This document shows positions 8,033 to 16,842 of a stretch of DNA of 64,000 nt, in pieces. The DNA is from Bradyrhizobium sp. CCGE-LA001. GTDB taxonomy: Bacteria > Pseudomonadota > Alphaproteobacteria > Rhizobiales > Xanthobacteraceae. The translations under genes and the position numbers were made by a program. The stretch covers positions 5,139,501-5,203,500 of the forward strand of contig NZ_CP013949.1 of NCBI RefSeq assembly GCF_000296215.2, read 5' to 3'. Below the pieces are notes generated by a model. That model made no database searches, was not told where the DNA came from, and saw only the letters and a list, made by a program, of their open reading frames with translations. The first letter of the stretch is position 1. The number at the start of each line of letters is the position of its first letter.

Positions 8033-9535
8033 TTACCTCGCCTCCGGCGGCGGCGAGCGGTCGAGCACGTCGCCCTTGGCGCCTTCAAGCAGATCGATGC
8101 CGTAGGTCTCGACCACGAGCGGGCCGCGCTTGCGCTGCAATTGCGCGACCTGCGTCACCTGCGCGAAGAGACCGTTGAGGGCGGTGTGCCCCCCTGCGCG
8201 CAGCTCGTCGACATAGAGCAGCTTGCCGGCGAGCAGCTTGGGATCGGGCTCGGGCATGTTGACCCAGCGGATGCGCTGGGTCTGCTGCACGACGCAGGTG
8301 CCGCGCGGCAGATAAAAAGCCAGCCAGCCTGTGGTGCCGTAATCCTGCGCGAGCACACAGGTTGCGCCGCTGCGCGCGCGCACTGCTTCGATCTCGGCGG
8401 CGAGCTCGCGCCAGCCGACGCCGACGCTGCGCACGGTCGCATCGCGGCGATAGCCGGAGAGCCAGCCGGTATTGGCCTGCAGGATCAGGGCTGCAAACAT
8501 CACGATGCCCACCGGCGCTGCCCAGCGCAGGCAGAAATCGGCCAAGCGCCGCTGGCGCGGCTTCCATTGCACGAGATTGGCGGCGGCGGCCGCGGCAATG
8601 ACGAAAGGCGGATAGACCGGCGCAAACCAGTTGGCTTCGACGCGGGCATGCAGCGAATGCCAGACGAAATAGGCGACGATGGTCCAGAACATCGCCTCGA
8701 TCAGCACCCGTGAGGCCAGCGCGCCGGCCCGATGCCAGGTCAGCGCATGCAGCCCCATCGCGCCCAGGATGAACACCAGCGGGGTCGCGAACGCGATCTG
8801 GGTCGGAATCAGCTCGGCGATGAAGACGGGACGGAAGTCCTCGACCTTGGCACGACCGAGCTGCTTTGCGAACGAGACCCATTGATGATCCGCATTCCAG
8901 AGGATCACCGGCGAGAACAGCGCCAGCGCGACGAGGCCGCCAAGATAGGGCCAGGGCGAGAGGAACCAGTGCCGCAGTTTCGGCACGGCCGCCAGCCAGA
9001 TCAGGATCGCCAGCCCGAAGAACATCGCGGTGTATTTCGACAGCAGCGCCGCACCGACGGCTGCGCCGACTGCAAGCCACCAGAGCCCGCGTCCGGTCTC
9101 CAGCACCTTCGCAAGGAAGAACAGCACGAAGCTGGATGCGACCAGAAGCGGCGCATCGGGCGTCACGATTAGGGTGCCGACGGAGGCCATCATCGTCACA
9201 TTGAGCAGGATGGCGCTGGTGGCGGCCACGCGCGTGCCGCCGAACAGGATCGCGGCGGCGCGATAGACCGCATAGCTCATCGGCAGCGCCAGCAGGATCG
9301 AGACGAGGCGAACGCCGAGCTCTGTGTCGCCGGCAATCATGGTGCCGGCGCGGATCACATAGGCCACCATCGGCGGGTGGTCGTAGTAACCACCCGCCAG
9401 GTTGTTCGACCACATCCAGTAATAGGCTTCGTCGAAGGTGATCGGCGTGAACGCGGCCGCGACCAGCCGCAGCAGCACCAGTGCGAGGATCACCAGCACG
9501 GTGTTGCGGACGATCCGCGCGTCAGCTCCGCCCAT
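8033..9535 (-). CDS. Glycosyltransferase family 39 (PMT/ArnT-like) membrane protein
   Basis: A 500-residue polytopic membrane glycosyltransferase. It has the N-terminal first-loop acidic motif FDEAYYWMW with a following YYDHPPMVAY, typical of the PMT_2/ArnT fold that uses polyprenyl-phosphate-linked sugars as donors on the periplasmic side. Around ten or more hydrophobic helices follow, then a C-terminal soluble part with the YGTTGWLAFYLPRG stretch. It is 6 nt downstream of a polyprenol-phosphate mannose synthase/GtrA-type gene, which probably supplies its lipid-linked sugar. It ends 4 nt from the convergent cyclase gene. The acceptor (lipid, protein or polysaccharide) is unknown. Confidence 0.88.
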   Translation of the reverse strand: MGGADARIVRNTVLVILALVLLRLVAAAFTPITFDEAYYWMWSNNLAGGYYDHPPMVAYVIRAGTMIAGDTELGVRLVSILLALPMSYAVYRAAAILFGGTRVAATSAILLNVTMMASVGTLIVTPDAPLLVASSFVLFFLAKVLETGRGLWWLAVGAAVGAALLSKYTAMFFGLAILIWLAAVPKLRHWFLSPWPYLGGLVALALFSPVILWNADHQWVSFAKQLGRAKVEDFRPVFIAELIPTQIAFATPLVFILGAMGLHALTWHRAGALASRVLIEAMFWTIVAYFVWHSLHARVEANWFAPVYPPFVIAAAAAANLVQWKPRQRRLADFCLRWAAPVGIVMFAALILQANTGWLSGYRRDATVRSVGVGWRELAAEIEAVRARSGATCVLAQDYGTTGWLAFYLPRGTCVVQQTQRIRWVNMPEPDPKLLAGKLLYVDELRAGGHTALNGLFAQVTQVAQLQRKRGPLVVETYGIDLLEGAKGDVLDRSPPPEAR

Positions 9536-9541
9536 ATCGCG

Positions 9542-10687
9542 CTATTTCTTGCGCCAGACGAACAGTCCGGACATCGCGTAGTTCCACACCACGCCCATCA
9601 GCGCGCCGGCCATGCCGGCCAGCCACCAGATCGGCTCCTGGTCGTAGACCGAGAAAGCGACGCCGACATTGGCGAGCAGTCCGACGCTGCACACGATGTA
9701 GAAGGCGATCAGGCCGCGCAGCAGCGCGAAGCCCTTGAGCCGCTGGTCGCGATAGGTGAGGAAGTTGTTGAGGATGAAATTGCTGGTCATGGCGACGATG
9801 GCGCCGGCGGCCTGCGCCTCAGCGAACGGCGCCTTGAACAGCTGAAGTCCGATGAACAGCGTCGTCAGATGCACCACGAGGCCGATGCCGCCGACCATCG
9901 CGAACAGGATGAAGCGCAGCGAGACGATGTCGTTGGTGAATTTTGCCAGCACGAGGCCGAGGAAATCGAGCGCGACCATAGAGTCGAGCTTGCTCTCGCC
10001 ATGCTGGCGAGCGCCGAACGTGTAGGGAATCTCGACGGCGCGCAAGCTGCCGTGCGCGGTCGCGACGAGGTCGAGCAGGATCTTGAAGCCGTGTATGGAC
10101 AGTTTCGGTGCGAGCTCTTCGAAACGGTCGCGGCGAATCATGAAGAAGCCGCTCATGGGATCGGCGATCTCGACCCGCAGCATCTTCCTTGCGAACTCGG
10201 TTGCGAGCGCGCTGGCGCCGGCGCGCTGCTTGTTGAAGCCCTCGCTCTTGTAGCCCTCGATGTAGCGGCTGCCGACCACGAGATCGGCCTGATCGCTCGC
10301 GAGCAGCAACAGCATCTTCGGCAGTTGCGTCTCGTCGTGCTGGAGGTCGGCGTCGATCACGGCAACATAGGGGGCGCTCGAGGCCAGGATGCCCTCGATG
10401 CAGGCCCCCGAAAGGCCGCGCCGGCCGATGCGGCGGACGCAGCGCACGCGGCTGTCGCGCTGCGACAGCGCGCGAACGACGTCCCAGGTTCCGTCGGGTG
10501 AATTGTCGTCAACGAACACAACTTCCCAAGCGATGTTGGCGAGCGTCGCCTCCAGCCGCCGGTACAGCACCATGACGTTGTCGCGCTCGTTGAAGGTCGG
10601 GACGATGACCGACAGTTCCGGCCCCTCTTGAGCCTGATTTTGGGCCTGCTGCGGGTTGTCGGTGCCCGGTCTGATCGCTTCATTCAT
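9542..10687 (-). CDS. Dolichol-phosphate-mannose-synthase-like glycosyltransferase with C-terminal GtrA domain
   Basis: A 381-residue two-domain protein. Residues about 25-245 form a family-2 glycosyltransferase (SVIVPTFNERDNV, VVFVDDNSPDGTWDV, and the DADLQHDE metal-binding motif) that transfers a sugar from a nucleotide donor to polyprenyl phosphate at the inner membrane. Residues about 255-381 are a four-helix GtrA-like membrane domain thought to help flip or present the lipid-sugar. It forms a two-gene operon with the downstream family-39 transferase, a donor-maker/donor-user pair. The ATG at 10687 gives a Gln-rich N-terminal leader before the fold. Confidence 0.9.
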   Translation of the reverse strand: MNEAIRPGTDNPQQAQNQAQEGPELSVIVPTFNERDNVMVLYRRLEATLANIAWEVVFVDDNSPDGTWDVVRALSQRDSRVRCVRRIGRRGLSGACIEGILASSAPYVAVIDADLQHDETQLPKMLLLLASDQADLVVGSRYIEGYKSEGFNKQRAGASALATEFARKMLRVEIADPMSGFFMIRRDRFEELAPKLSIHGFKILLDLVATAHGSLRAVEIPYTFGARQHGESKLDSMVALDFLGLVLAKFTNDIVSLRFILFAMVGGIGLVVHLTTLFIGLQLFKAPFAEAQAAGAIVAMTSNFILNNFLTYRDQRLKGFALLRGLIAFYIVCSVGLLANVGVAFSVYDQEPIWWLAGMAGALMGVVWNYAMSGLFVWRKK

Positions 10688-10945
10688 GACGGCAGCGTAT
10701 ATCCGCCGCGTCTTGCGCTGCCAAGTTCTTGCGCTGCCAAGCCGGGGTTTCTGTGGGGAATGGCCAAAGCAGGCCCCAAAATGCCAACGACCCCGGAACG
10801 GCGGGCCGCGCGTACATCCGGCGCAAGCCCAAGCTATTCCAAGGTCGTCCCAGCGCCGGAGTTTTCGCTCAACGTCGCCGTTAGAAGCTAGATAGGAACG
10901 ACCAATCCGCTCCGCAAGGGGGCCCAGAACCCGATTTTTCCAGCC

Positions 10946-11149
10946 TTATTGGTTGGGGACTTCCCGGATCACCGGCCCTCGCGGCGCTGGCGCGACCGGG
11001 GCGGCGGGCGCCGCCGTAGGGGCTGGCTCGACCTTCGCCGGCTTGGGCGGCTTTCCGTACTGTCCGATCGGACCGAACACGACGGCGACCGCCAACACGA
11101 TCGCCGCGGCGATCGCGCCCAGAATGCCCCCCACCGACTCAGACGACAT
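10946..11149 (-). CDS. Small membrane protein with Pro/Ala-rich tail
   Basis: A 67-residue protein: a short N-terminus (MSSESVGGILG), one transmembrane helix (AIAAAIVLAVAVVFGPIG), then a Lys/Pro/Ala-rich tail (PAPTAAPAAPVAPAP). It is not assigned to a family. The reading frame, composition and clean topology suggest a real single-pass inner-membrane protein with a periplasmic tail. It stands alone between the glycosyltransferase operon and a secreted protein, all on the minus strand. No function is proposed. Confidence 0.6.
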   Translation of the reverse strand: MSSESVGGILGAIAAAIVLAVAVVFGPIGQYGKPPKPAKVEPAPTAAPAAPVAPAPRGPVIREVPNQ

Positions 11150-11231
11150 CGACCCATCCCTATTCCCTATGCACCCAGTGATACCATGGATGAGCGCGCA
11201 ACCGGAAGGGCTGCCGAAGGGAGCGAATGGT

Positions 11232-11296
11232 GAATGGTGGAGTAGCGAATAGAAGGCAGGTTTTCTGGCCCTATTCGCTACTCGCCACTACCATTC
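11232..11296. repeat. Imperfect long inverted repeat
   Basis: The left arm GAATGGTGG...AGTAGCGAATAG (11232-11252) pairs with the right arm at 11271-11296 (CTATTCGCTACTC...ACCATTC), with a five-base bulge. It lies between two minus-strand genes and could work as a terminator or be a degenerate intergenic repeat. Confidence 0.5.
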
Positions 11297-11297
11297 C

Positions 11298-11678
11298 CTA
11301 TTTCGCCGGCGTCCGATGCTTGACGTAGGCGGTCACGATGTCCTTCTGCGCCGCCTCCACCGCCCTGTTCGCGGTGGCGAGATGGGCGCTGGAATCGATG
11401 GTTGGATATTGCGAGGTGAGATAGTCGAGCAGCGCCACCCGGTAATATTGCCGCTCCGACGGACAGGCGCCCGCAACCGAGCGACCGAAATCCTGTTCCG
11501 ACAGGCCCTTGTTGGAGTCACGCGAATATTCCCGCGCCAGGCAATGCCAGTAGTCGTCGCGGCCCTGCTGGGCGAGCTTCTGCGCGCTCTTCGTGTCGTC
11601 ATCATCCGCCAAAGCGGAAGGCATCATGGCAGCAGATGTCATCACAACGAGCGCCGCTCCCACCAACAGCATCCGCAT
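11298..11678 (-). CDS. Small secreted protein, unknown function
   Basis: A 126-residue exported protein. The ATG at 11678 follows AAGGAGAACAAG, a good ribosome-binding site. It opens a classic signal peptide (MRMLLVGAALVVMTSAAMMPSALA, cleavage likely after ALA), followed by an acidic stretch DDDDTKSAQ. The mature part has two cysteines (WHCLAREY and GACPSERQYY), possibly a disulfide. The longer in-frame opening to 11840 is rejected because it lacks a ribosome-binding site and would bury the signal peptide. No family is recognised. Confidence 0.7.
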   Translation of the reverse strand: MRMLLVGAALVVMTSAAMMPSALADDDDTKSAQKLAQQGRDDYWHCLAREYSRDSNKGLSEQDFGRSVAGACPSERQYYRVALLDYLTSQYPTIDSSAHLATANRAVEAAQKDIVTAYVKHRTPAK

Positions 11679-11778
11679 CTTGTTCTCCTTTGTCGCGGGT
11701 CCTGGGCGCGAGCTTAGACGGGACCAGCCAACTGGCCAATCACAACTGGTTTGATTAGGATGAGGTCCCTCCCCGTCG

Positions 11779-12615
11779 ATGCGAGATCCTTCCGTGGCCA
11801 AAGCAAAAACTGCGTCCAAAAAATCCGGCAACATCTTCATCGGTATCGGCGGCTGGACCTTCGAGCCCTGGCGTGGCGTGTTCTATCCGGAGAAGCTGAC
11901 GCAGGCGAAGGAGCTGTCCTACGCCGCCTCGAAGCTGACCTCGATCGAGATCAATGGCACCTATTACGGCTCGCAGAAGCCGGAGAGCTTCCGCAAATGG
12001 GCGAGCGAAGTGCCCGAGGGTTTCGTGTTCTCGGTGAAGGGACCGCGCTTTGCCACCAACCGCCGGGTGCTCGCCGAGGCCGGCGATTCCATCAAGCGGT
12101 TCTACGATTCCGGCGTGCTGGAGCTCGGTGACCATCTCGGGCCCGTGCTCTGGCAATTCGCGCCGACGAAGAAGTTCGATGGTGCCGATTTCGGCAAGTT
12201 CCTGGAGCTGCTGCCGCGCAAGCTCGATGGGCGCACGCTGCGGCACGTCGTGGAGGTCCGGCATGACACTTTCTGCACGCCCGACTTCGTGGCCCTGATC
12301 CGCGAATTCGAGACGCCGGTCGTGTTCGCCGAGCACGGCAAATACCCGGCGATCGCCGACGTCGCCGGCGACTTCGTCTATGCGAGGCTGCAGAAGGGCA
12401 ATGACGAGATCAAGACCTGCTACCCGCCGAAGCAGCTGGACGCTTGGGCTGAGCGGTTCCAGGCCTGGGCTTCAGGCAGTGAACCCGACGACCTGCCGAA
12501 GGTTGACAAGACCAAGCCGAAGAAGGAGCCGCGCGACGTGTTTGCTTATGTCATCCATGAAGGCAAAGTGCGCGCGCCGCACGGCGCCATGGAGTTGATC
12601 GCGCGCGTGAGCTGA
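11779..12615 (+). CDS. DUF72-family protein (YecE-like)
   Basis: A 278-residue protein with the DUF72 TIM-barrel signature: an N-terminal IGIGGWTFEPWRGVFYP, then SIEINGTYYGSQKPESFRKWASEVP and FVFSVKGPRFATN, and later LPRKLDGRTLRHVVEVRHDTF with FAEHGKYPAIADVAGDFVYARLQ. The molecular function of the family is not established. The start is uncertain between the ATG at 11779 and a GTG at 11794; neither has a strong ribosome-binding site. It is 9 nt upstream of a DUF488 gene; the two look like an operon. Confidence 0.85.
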   Translation: MRDPSVAKAKTASKKSGNIFIGIGGWTFEPWRGVFYPEKLTQAKELSYAASKLTSIEINGTYYGSQKPESFRKWASEVPEGFVFSVKGPRFATNRRVLAEAGDSIKRFYDSGVLELGDHLGPVLWQFAPTKKFDGADFGKFLELLPRKLDGRTLRHVVEVRHDTFCTPDFVALIREFETPVVFAEHGKYPAIADVAGDFVYARLQKGNDEIKTCYPPKQLDAWAERFQAWASGSEPDDLPKVDKTKPKKEPRDVFAYVIHEGKVRAPHGAMELIARVS

Positions 12616-12624
12616 GGGTGTCCC

Positions 12625-13083
12625 ATGGCGAAAAAAAAACTCTTCACCATCGGTTATGAGCAGACACCGCCCAAGGCGGTGCTGGACGAGCTCGAACAGG
12701 CCGGCGTCAAGCTCTTGGTCGATGTGCGCGCGGTGACGTCCTCGCGCCGGCCCGGCTTTTCCAAGAAGCAGCTGTCGGCAGGCCTCGATGAGCGCGGCAT
12801 CGCCTATGTCCATCTGGCCGCGCTCGGCACGCCCAAGGAAGGCCGGCTTGCGGCACGCAGCGGCCAATTTGATGCGCTGGAGAAGATTTTCTCCAAGCAT
12901 CTGAAGACGCCCGAGGCGCGGGAAGCGATTGACGAGCTCTCGGCGCTGGTGAAGAAGGCCGGGCCGGTGTGCCTGCTCTGCTACGAGCGCGACCACACCC
13001 ACTGCCACCGCCAGATGATCGCGGAGATCATCGAGGAGCGCGATGGCGTTGCTGTGAAGAATTTGGCGGGGCGGCAGATCTGA
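12625..13083 (+). CDS. DUF488-family protein
   Basis: A 152-residue protein with the DUF488 pattern: N-terminal LFTIGYEQTPPKAVLDELEQ, LLVDVRAVTSSRRPGFSKKQL, IAYVHLAALGTPK, and the C-terminal Cys/His cluster VCLLCYERDHTHCHRQMIAE. The clustered Cys, Glu and His residues suggest a metal or catalytic site, but the family function is unknown. The start follows GAGGG at suitable spacing, and the gene is tightly coupled to the upstream DUF72 gene. Confidence 0.85.
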   Translation: MAKKKLFTIGYEQTPPKAVLDELEQAGVKLLVDVRAVTSSRRPGFSKKQLSAGLDERGIAYVHLAALGTPKEGRLAARSGQFDALEKIFSKHLKTPEAREAIDELSALVKKAGPVCLLCYERDHTHCHRQMIAEIIEERDGVAVKNLAGRQI

Positions 13084-13092
13084 TTGTCTCTC

Positions 13093-13179
13093 CGTCATGG
13101 CCGGGCTTGTCCCGGCCATCCACGAACTTCTTCGCCCGCGGCCAAGACGTGGATGCCCGGGACAAGCCCGGGCATGACG
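13093..13179. repeat. Palindromic intergenic repeat, type A
   Basis: The outer arms CGTCATG...CATGACG and the inner arms with CCGGGCTTGTCCCGG / CCCGGGACAAGCCCGGG make an 87-nt near-palindrome between the convergent DUF488 and PhzF genes. It looks like the REP/RPE-like elements scattered through Bradyrhizobium chromosomes. Confidence 0.75.
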
Positions 13180-13193
13180 AAGGGAGATAGAGC

Positions 13194-14108
13194 TCACCCC
13201 TCCCCCACCAGTTCGAACGTCCCCTCCATCATCTGCACGCAATGGCCGCCGACATAGGCGTCCAGCAGAGCACCACCTTCCTTCTCCACCGTCGTCCGCA
13301 GGATGCTCGGCCGGCCCATGTCAAATCCTTGACCGACGGTGAGCTTCACTTCGCCGTCGCGACGCGGATCGAGCTCGGCAAGCAGAGCGGCGGCCGCAAC
13401 CGTCGCGCTGCCGGTGGCGGGATCTTCCGTGAAACCGCCGGTGCCGCGCATGAACATCCGCGCCAGGAGATCGCAGCCAGCCTCGGCCGCCGGAATGTCG
13501 CGTGTATAGAAATAGACCGAGAACGCACCGTCGCGCGGCAGTATCCGGCCGAACGCCGCAGCATCGGGCTTCGCCCGCCGCAGCGCATCGCGCGAATGTA
13601 ATTCTGCGACCACGAACGGCGTTCCGACGCCGACGACTTGTGGCGCATGGCGATCGGTGCTGACGTCGTCCGCCGTCAATGACAGGCATGCGGCGACCTC
13701 GGCCGCGGACAGTTTTGCAAGCCGCGCCAGCTTCTGCGGCGCGGTCAGCTCGGCGCCGACGACCTTGCCCTGCTCGCGCCAGATCTCGACCGGCACGATC
13801 CCCGCCTTCTCCTCGAACAACAACCGCGGCCAGGGCTCATTGCTGCGACGAGCCAGCACGAAGGCGGTTCCGACATTGGGATGGCCTGCGAAGGGAAGTT
13901 CCCTGACCGGGGTGAAGATGCGGACCTCCGCATCGTGGCTGGGATTGCGCGGCGACAGCACGAAGGTCGTCTCGGAATAGTTGAATTCGGTCGCGATCGA
14001 CTGCATCTGCGCGGTCGTGAGCCCGCCGGCATCGAGCACCACGGCAAGCGGGTTGCCCCCGAAGGCACGGTCGGTGAACACGTCGACGGTGATGTAGCGG
14101 CGCTGCAT
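13194..14108 (-). CDS. PhzF-family isomerase/epimerase
   Basis: A 304-residue protein of the PhzF/YddE family, a two-lobed diaminopimelate-epimerase-like fold. It starts RRYITVDVFTDRAFGGNPLAVV, carries the catalytic-glutamate segment NYSETTFV, and the second-lobe GGFTEDPATGSATVAAAALL, all hallmarks. Family members isomerise small acids such as 2,3-dihydro-3-hydroxyanthranilate, but most homologues have unknown substrates, and no phenazine genes are nearby. The ATG at 14108 follows GAGGAAGAG; the opening to 14213 upstream has no support. Confidence 0.9.
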   Translation of the reverse strand: MQRRYITVDVFTDRAFGGNPLAVVLDAGGLTTAQMQSIATEFNYSETTFVLSPRNPSHDAEVRIFTPVRELPFAGHPNVGTAFVLARRSNEPWPRLLFEEKAGIVPVEIWREQGKVVGAELTAPQKLARLAKLSAAEVAACLSLTADDVSTDRHAPQVVGVGTPFVVAELHSRDALRRAKPDAAAFGRILPRDGAFSVYFYTRDIPAAEAGCDLLARMFMRGTGGFTEDPATGSATVAAAALLAELDPRRDGEVKLTVGQGFDMGRPSILRTTVEKEGGALLDAYVGGHCVQMMEGTFELVGEG

Positions 14109-14261
14109 CGTCTCTTCCTCATGCAAGCGCGGCCGCGACCGGCCGCATCGCCGGCAGTCTACAAGCCGGCAACATCGCTCGTCATGCCCCAAAATTCGGA
14201 GCAATCGGAGCAATCGATTTGAGGAGTGGAGAGCAGACGTCAGTGTGATATGCGTGGCGCG

Positions 14262-15569
14262 CTAGCCCAACTGAAACACCGCGACCGGCCGCTCATAGCC
14301 GCGTACCGCGACTTCGCCGAGCGCGATGGCGTCGCTGCCGTCGTCGCCCAGCACTTCGCGCACGGTCGCGGAGATCAGGAGCTGCGAGCCGAACTCCTTG
14401 TTCAGCGCCTCCAGCCGCGAGGCGAAGTTCACGGTGTCGCCGATGACCGTGTATTCCTTGCGCCGGGGCGAGCCGATGTTACCGGCAACAACCTCGCCGA
14501 AATGGATGCCGATGCCGATGCGCAGCGGCCAGCTCGTCTGCGCGTTGATGCGATCCATCGCGGTCAGCATCTCGCGGCCTGCGGCGACCGCGCGGTGCGC
14601 GGCGTCGGCAGCTTCCAGCGGCGCGCCGAACAACGCTAGGAAGCCGTCGCCGAGAAACTTGTTCACGATGCCGCCGTGGCGGTCGAGAATGTCGACCAGC
14701 ACGGCGAAGGCGCCGTCGAGCCGATCGACCACCTCTTGCGGCGTGCGCGATTGCGCACCGGCGGTGAATCCGCGGAAATCAACGAACATCACGGCGACGC
14801 GGCGGACGTCGCCCCCGGTGCTGGATCCCTCCGCCATCAGCCGCTCCACCACTTGCGGCGAAACGTGCTGACCAAACAGATTGGTCACCCGGTCGCGCGC
14901 GGTGGCCGCCGCAATGCTGGCGGCAAACTGCCGCCGCAGCTGCGCGCCGACGGCGCCCGCGAGCACCCCGCAGATCAGGATGACGATGCTGCGCACGGCG
15001 TGGAGATAGACCAGGGGTTCGTCGGTCTCTCCGGCCGAGTTGTAATAAAGTGCGACGGCCAATAGCCCGGCCGCGGCAACGAAACCGGTGAATGCAGAGA
15101 GCCAAAAGTCGAGCCGAAGGGTCGAGAGGATCACGAAGATGAAGTACATCAGCGGCACAGCGAAGCCGAGCGCCTGAGGCGCGCCCATGGTCCGGATTTG
15201 CAGAATGAGAATGAACGTCGGCAGCGACGTCTCGATCAGCGTGCCGATATAGCGCCGGATCACCGGCAGGTCACGATCAAGGCGGAGGTTCTTCCTGATC
15301 TGGGTGTGGACCCAGACTTCGAACAGGATGAAGCAGGCCAGAAGTCCGTAGACCTCGATGATCCCATCCGTTCCGCGCCAAACCCGGTTCACCACGGCGG
15401 GATCGATCAGGTAAATGGCAGTGAGTAACAACATCATGCAGCAGCCCGTCATGATCAGCGCGCGCACCCGTAACAGCTCGGTGCGCAGCACCTCCCGCGT
15501 CAGCTCGCGCTCGAAATCGCCCGATAGCACGGCGTGATGCCGCGTCTTCCTGCTCGCAAACCTGACCAT
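14262..15569 (-). CDS. Membrane-bound class III adenylate cyclase
   Basis: A 435-residue cyclase with about six N-terminal transmembrane helices (residues about 35-215) and a C-terminal class III catalytic domain. The domain shows VAVMFVDFRGF with the first metal aspartate, KFLGDGFLALFGAP with the second, and EYTVIGDTVNFASRLE with the conserved Asp and Asn-x-x-x-Arg of the active site. It should produce cAMP at the inner membrane; the signal is unknown. The start at 15569 follows AGGGGGCGG. It is a single-gene unit and is the second cyclase within 10 kb, distinct in sensor type from the CHASE2 enzyme. Confidence 0.9.
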   Translation of the reverse strand: MVRFASRKTRHHAVLSGDFERELTREVLRTELLRVRALIMTGCCMMLLLTAIYLIDPAVVNRVWRGTDGIIEVYGLLACFILFEVWVHTQIRKNLRLDRDLPVIRRYIGTLIETSLPTFILILQIRTMGAPQALGFAVPLMYFIFVILSTLRLDFWLSAFTGFVAAAGLLAVALYYNSAGETDEPLVYLHAVRSIVILICGVLAGAVGAQLRRQFAASIAAATARDRVTNLFGQHVSPQVVERLMAEGSSTGGDVRRVAVMFVDFRGFTAGAQSRTPQEVVDRLDGAFAVLVDILDRHGGIVNKFLGDGFLALFGAPLEAADAAHRAVAAGREMLTAMDRINAQTSWPLRIGIGIHFGEVVAGNIGSPRRKEYTVIGDTVNFASRLEALNKEFGSQLLISATVREVLGDDGSDAIALGEVAVRGYERPVAVFQLG

Positions 15570-15581
15570 TCCGCCCCCTTA

Positions 15582-15661
15582 TCATTCTAGGGCGCGACAA
15601 AGTCGCGAACCCGGAATCTCGAGATCCCGGGTTCGATGCTGGCGCATCGTCCCGGAATGAC
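15582..15661. repeat. Palindromic intergenic repeat, type B, copy 1
   Basis: The core palindrome GAACCCGGAATCTCGAGATC and its complement is flanked by TCATTCT and GGAATGAC ends. The same element recurs at 26558-26634. It lies between the cyclase gene and the ABC permease gene. Confidence 0.75.
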
Positions 15662-15678
15662 AGCGAGGACAGTTTGCC

Positions 15679-16842
15679 TCAATCCAGCGTGCGGCGGAAG
15701 CGCGTGACGGCGATGGTCATGGCGAGCAGCATCAGGGCCGCCAGCGCCAGTGTGTCGAAATGAAGGTTCTGCATGGTCGCGCCCTTCAGCATGATGGCGC
15801 GGACGATGCGGAGATAATGGGTCAGCGGCAGGGCTTCGCCGAGATATTGCGCCCAGGCCGGCATGCCCGCGAACGGAAACATGAAGCCGGAGAGTAGGAT
15901 GCTCGGCAGGAAGAACATCATCGACATCTGCATCGCCTGAAGCTGGTTTTGCACCAGGGTCGAGATGGTGTAGCCGATCGACAGATTGGTGGTGATGAAC
16001 AGCGTCGAAAGCAGCGCCAGCAGGAACAGGTTGCCGAGCAGGGGCACGCCGAACAGGCCGACGCCGATGCCGATGATGAGGAAGGCCTGGAGGAAGCCGA
16101 CCAGAACGTAGGGCACGATCTTGCCGAACATCACCTCGACCGGCTTGATCGGCATCGACAGCAGGCTCTCCATGGTGCCGCGCTCGACCTCGCGCGTGAC
16201 CGACAGCGCGGTGAAGATCAGCATGGTCATGGTGAGGATGGTGCCGACGAGGCCCGGCACGATGTTGAGACTGGAATCCGCGGCCGGATTGTAGCGGGCA
16301 TGCGCGCGGATCTCGAATGGCATCTCCGGGGGATCGCCGATGTAGAGATCGTGCTTGAGCGCGGTCTGCACCACCATGCCGAGCGAGCCGATCGCCGAGC
16401 TCGCCGCAACCGGATCGGTGGCATCGGCGGCGACCAGCAGCGCCGGCTTGTCACCGCGCCGCACCGCGCGCTCGAAGCCGCGCGGGATCTCGACGCCAAA
16501 CAGCACCTTGCCGGATTTCAGGAGATTGTCGAAATCGTCGACGTCGTGCACTTCATAGAGGAAGCGGAAATAGGCGGTGTTCTCCAGCGCCTTCAGGATC
16601 GAGCGGGCGAGATCGGAGTCCTCCTGGAGCAACACCGCGCTCGGCAGATGGCGCGGCGTGGTGTTGATGGCATAGCCGAACAGCATGAGCTGCATCACTG
16701 GCAACATCACGATCATCGCGAACGAGACGCGATCGCGCTTCAGCTGGATGAACTCCTTGACCAGCATCGCATAGCAGCGCCGCAGGAAGCCGAAGCGCTC
16801 GCGGGCCTCGTGGCGGGGTGCGGGATGGTCGACGGCGCTCAT
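15679..16842 (-). CDS. ABC-2 type transporter permease
   Basis: A 387-residue inner-membrane permease of the ABC-2 (YbhS/YhhJ) type. One N-terminal helix (FAMIVMLPVMQLMLFGYAIN) is followed by a large extracytoplasmic domain (about residues 60-210). A C-terminal block of five helices begins with the conserved TREVERGTMESLLSMPIKPVEVMFGKIVPY. The start at 16842 overlaps the ATPase stop by 4 bp (ATGA), indicating translational coupling. Together with the ATPase and HlyD proteins it should form an exporter of hydrophobic or xenobiotic compounds. Only one permease gene is present, so it probably acts as a homodimer. Confidence 0.92.
   Translation of the reverse strand: MSAVDHPAPRHEARERFGFLRRCYAMLVKEFIQLKRDRVSFAMIVMLPVMQLMLFGYAINTTPRHLPSAVLLQEDSDLARSILKALENTAYFRFLYEVHDVDDFDNLLKSGKVLFGVEIPRGFERAVRRGDKPALLVAADATDPVAASSAIGSLGMVVQTALKHDLYIGDPPEMPFEIRAHARYNPAADSSLNIVPGLVGTILTMTMLIFTALSVTREVERGTMESLLSMPIKPVEVMFGKIVPYVLVGFLQAFLIIGIGVGLFGVPLLGNLFLLALLSTLFITTNLSIGYTISTLVQNQLQAMQMSMMFFLPSILLSGFMFPFAGMPAWAQYLGEALPLTHYLRIVRAIMLKGATMQNLHFDTLALAALMLLAMTIAVTRFRRTLD

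Noticed and set aside
6727..8088. A 453-codon minus-strand frame across the CHASE2 cyclase
   Set aside because: The plus strand has intact cyclase active-site motifs; the antisense product is Arg/Asp-rich low complexity.
10628..10891. An 87-codon plus-strand frame upstream of the small membrane protein; considered as rpmJ or similar
   Set aside because: It lacks the ribosomal-protein pattern and overlaps the 5' end of the glycosyltransferase gene.
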